Shown here one piece after another: positions 14,162 to 15,781 of a stretch of DNA of 15,781 nt. The DNA lies in the NCBI GenBank assembly GCA_041477005.1, contig JBGOUJ010000108.1, positions 1 to 15,781 of the forward strand. Direction: 5' to 3'. The first letter of the stretch is position 1; each line of letters opens with the position of its first letter. Source of the DNA: JBGOUJ01 sp041477005. GTDB taxonomy: Bacteria; Acidobacteriota; Terriglobia; Bryobacterales; JACQDG01. A program made the translations under genes and the position numbers. A model generated the notes under the pieces. The model ran no database searches. It saw only the letters and a list, made by a program, of their open reading frames with translations, and was not told where the DNA came from.

Positions 14162-14190
14162 ATTATAGAGTCCGCACAGGGTTCGCGCAA
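14162..14190 (-). promoter_or_regulatory. promoter with perfect TATAAT directly before the ATG
   Basis: On the minus strand, TTGCGC (14190-14185), a 17-bp spacer and TATAAT (14167-14162) are followed by CCGAGGC and the ATG at 14154. Transcription would start at, or one or two bases from, the start codon. Confidence 0.6.
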
Positions 14191-14524
14191 CCCCAGGGTA
14201 TCCCGCAATCCGTCCGGAGCGCAGCGCGCTGCTCCGAGGGACCTGCTAAATGCCGCGCCGCGAAGCGGCGTATCCCCGATTTTTGCCTTTTGCCTTGCGT
14301 GGTATCTGCCCACCCGACAGGCGGCTGTATACCAACTGACTAGGACAGGCCTGCCAGGTGGACCCATGCTTGAGGATCGTAAAGAAACCCCGATAGTCGA
14401 TTCTCAAACCGCGTCGCTCCTTTCGGAATATGGGCTGACGAAGAGCACTACTTTCAGACTTGGCTCGTGCGGCGTGCTTGCGTATCGATTGGGTTCGCTT
14501 TGTGTATCGCGGTGTCAATTCGGC
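14191..14524. other. intergenic region with two GC hairpins, no gene
   Basis: No supported gene lies between the small secreted protein and the sulfatase. Two perfect 6-bp stems are close together: CGGAGC (14215-14220) with GCTCCG (14231-14236) around a 10-nt loop with a palindromic core, and CGCCGC (14256-14261) with GCGGCG (14265-14270) around GAA. On the + strand a T5 run follows the second after a few bases (14281-14285), with a repeated TTTTGCC unit. Such paired hairpins may be dispersed repeats or 3'-end structures. The region after 14300 shows nothing clear. Confidence 0.45.
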
Positions 14525-15781
14525 TCACGGCGCCTTTCGGACCGGCTCGCGCGGCGAGGTTCCATCCGGATCGTTCCACGTCGCGCCGGGTGGAGGCTGG
14601 ATGGGACCTTGCAACAACGGGTCGTTGGTGGCGCGCATCCAGTGATCGAGGCGGCCGCGCATTTCATCGAGCACGGCGCGCGAGGTGGGATCGCCCGCCA
14701 GGTTGCGCGTCTCGACAGGATCGAAGATCAGATCGTAAAGCTGGTCGGGAGCGACGACCCGGTTCCGCCAGTTGTAATCCAGCCACAGGCTCTTGCTGGG
14801 ACCGTCATCGCAATTCGGCAGCGCCGGCCGGGCACGGCCTCCGAAATGGCGGATGTATTTCCAACGCCGGGTGCGGACGGCCCGCATGGGCTCGTAAGCG
14901 GCGTGGTACGTGACTTCGGCGAAAATCTCTTCGTTGATTTCTTGGGCGTCGCCGCGAAGGAGCGGCAGAATCGACTTGCCCTGGAGCCAGGCGGGACGGT
15001 CAATCTCCAGAAGGTCGCAAATAGTGGGGAACAGGTCAATGTGCGAGATCATGGCATCGCAGACCTTTCCCCCTGTGAACAGCCCCGGCCCGCGCAGGAT
15101 GAGGCTGACGCCAATGCCATGATCGGTCAGGTTGCACTTCATGGCGGGAAAGGCGATGCCGTGATCGGTGGTGGAGAGGACCAGGGTGTTCTCCGCCAAC
15201 CCATTGGCTTCGAGAGCCTTCAAGACCTCTCCAATCCCGGCGTCCAACACTCGGGCGGTGGCCTGGAAGCCGGCCATGTCTTGGCGCGTCTGAGGTGTAT
15301 CAGGAATCGGCGCCGGCGGCTGAGTATAGCGCCAGTCGTCTTCGGGTCCGGGCTTGCGATATTCGCGGTGGGTTTCAAAAAAGCCGACGTCCAGGAAGAA
15401 AGGCTGCTTCGGGACGCTGTTCAGGAACTCGGCGGCGGCCGGAGCCACCAGCTCAACACGATTGCCCGGGCGCTCCACGACTTTGTCGTAGCCGATGAGG
15501 TGGGGGTCATTGGCGATGTGCTGCAAGCCGATCAAGGCCGAGTAATAGCCGGACCGCCGGAGCGTGTGAAGGACGTGCTGCCTGTAATCGGTCAGCGCGA
15601 AACCGCGGTGAGCCAGCCCCAACATACCGCTGCTGTGAGGGCATTGGCCCGTGAGCAGGCCGGCCCGACTCGGCGAACAAGTGGGTGCGGCGCTGAAGGC
15701 CTGGCGGAAGAGGACCCCTTGCTCCGCCAGACGATGGAGGTTGCGTGTGGCGATAGCGTGACCGTAGGGCTGGATGTATCG
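14525..15781 (-). CDS. sulfatase (S1 family, N-sulfoglucosamine sulfohydrolase-like), N-terminus beyond the window
   Basis: The minus-strand frame is open from the right edge to the TGA at 14525-14527: 418 residues, with only the first few tens missing. The active-site motif CSPSRAGLLTG is intact, with the Cys codon at 15677-15679; Cys in C-x-P-S-R is oxidised to formylglycine. Further family features are FFLDVGFFETHREY (an S1 His-containing strand), TTDHGIAFPAMK and NLTDHGIGVSLILRGPG (metal Asp-His and Lys), HIDLFPTICDLLEI, and the C-terminal ELYD/ETRNLA-type segment (QLYDLIFDPVETRNLAGD). This points to hydrolysis of sulfate esters or N-sulfates on a carbohydrate, probably in the periplasm or outside the cell, although the signal peptide would be off the window. 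The missing N-terminus should hold the DD metal pair. It needs an FGE or anSME maturase, not present here. An ATG at 15625 is not the start because the catalytic Cys lies upstream of it. Confidence 0.9.
   Translation of the reverse strand, partial: RYIQPYGHAIATRNLHRLAEQGVLFRQAFSAAPTCSPSRAGLLTGQCPHSSGMLGLAHRGFALTDYRQHVLHTLRRSGYYSALIGLQHIANDPHLIGYDKVVERPGNRVELVAPAAAEFLNSVPKQPFFLDVGFFETHREYRKPGPEDDWRYTQPPAPIPDTPQTRQDMAGFQATARVLDAGIGEVLKALEANGLAENTLVLSTTDHGIAFPAMKCNLTDHGIGVSLILRGPGLFTGGKVCDAMISHIDLFPTICDLLEIDRPAWLQGKSILPLLRGDAQEINEEIFAEVTYHAAYEPMRAVRTRRWKYIRHFGGRARPALPNCDDGPSKSLWLDYNWRNRVVAPDQLYDLIFDPVETRNLAGDPTSRAVLDEMRGRLDHWMRATNDPLLQGPIQPPPGATWNDPDGTSPREPVRKAP

Noticed and set aside
14155..14367. 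Upstream extension of the small secreted protein.
   Set aside because: It places the signal peptide in the middle and translates hairpin and promoter sequence.
14366..15781. A + strand frame open from the ATG at 14366 to the right edge (over 470 codons).
   Set aside because: It is antisense to the sulfatase in a frame where GC-rich codons avoid stops. The sulfatase has an intact catalytic motif; the + strand reading shows no recognisable domain.
1..15781. CRISPR array, tRNA, rRNA, transposase, integrase or phage genes.
   Set aside because: No regularly spaced repeats, cloverleaf sequences, rRNA-like stretches or mobile-element protein motifs were seen on either strand.

Overview
The window is GC-rich, tightly packed bacterial DNA. 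The best taxonomic clue is the secreted protein at 11878-13656, whose C-terminal ~220 residues look like the TIGR03437 domain, a family best known from Candidatus Solibacter usitatus and relatives. An FHA-GAF-PP2C protein, DUF4870-type and carboxypeptidase-regulatory-like sequences and many secreted proteins fit the same picture: Acidobacteriota, probably the Bryobacterales/Solibacter lineage. This placement is inferred from protein families, not from a marker gene. I see no rRNA, tRNA, CRISPR array, transposase or integrase.

Layout, left to right. Positions 43-183 (-) hold a C-terminal scrap of a secreted-protein type gene. Positions 262-621 (+) encode a small coiled-coil protein that converges on a two-gene (-) operon: a Fur-family regulator (2322-2846) followed 2 bp later by an FHA-GAF-PP2C phosphatase (628-2319). 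Two small C4 zinc-ribbon proteins follow on + (3013-3219 and 3371-3604). Next is a (-) pair: a zinc-ribbon/DUF4870-like membrane protein (4645-5118) and an ornithine cyclodeaminase/mu-crystallin family enzyme (3683-4630).

The centre is a secreted-protein locus on +. It begins with a long, structured leader (about 5443-5603) containing a possible extended -10, a perfect 20-bp palindrome and two hairpins. Two tandem paralogues of ~1010 residues follow (5604-8636 and 8861-11881). Each has an N-terminal membrane anchor or signal, a beta-propeller-like middle and a C-terminal PHP/DUF3604-like metal-hydrolase domain. They are separated by a 63-bp imperfect palindrome that looks like a dispersed repeat. 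The second paralogue overlaps by ATGA with a secreted GH5-like protein fused to TIGR03437 (11878-13656); its usual acid/base Glu appears to be Asp.

The right end has a possible truncated secreted ORF (13695-13925), a small conserved secreted helical protein (13873-14154, -) with a promoter that would give a nearly leaderless mRNA, a 370-bp gap with two GC hairpins, and a sulfatase (14525 to beyond the right edge, -) that retains its C-S-P-S-R formylglycine motif.

How they might work together: the two propeller-PHP proteins, the GH5-like protein and perhaps the sulfatase all appear to act outside the cytoplasm, so the right half may be an extracytoplasmic hydrolase locus. The substrate is unknown. 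The left half is regulatory: a metal or peroxide regulator, phosphoprotein signalling and small zinc-binding proteins. The strongest candidate for something undescribed is the duplicated propeller-PHP gene pair with its coupled GH5-like partner and structured leader.
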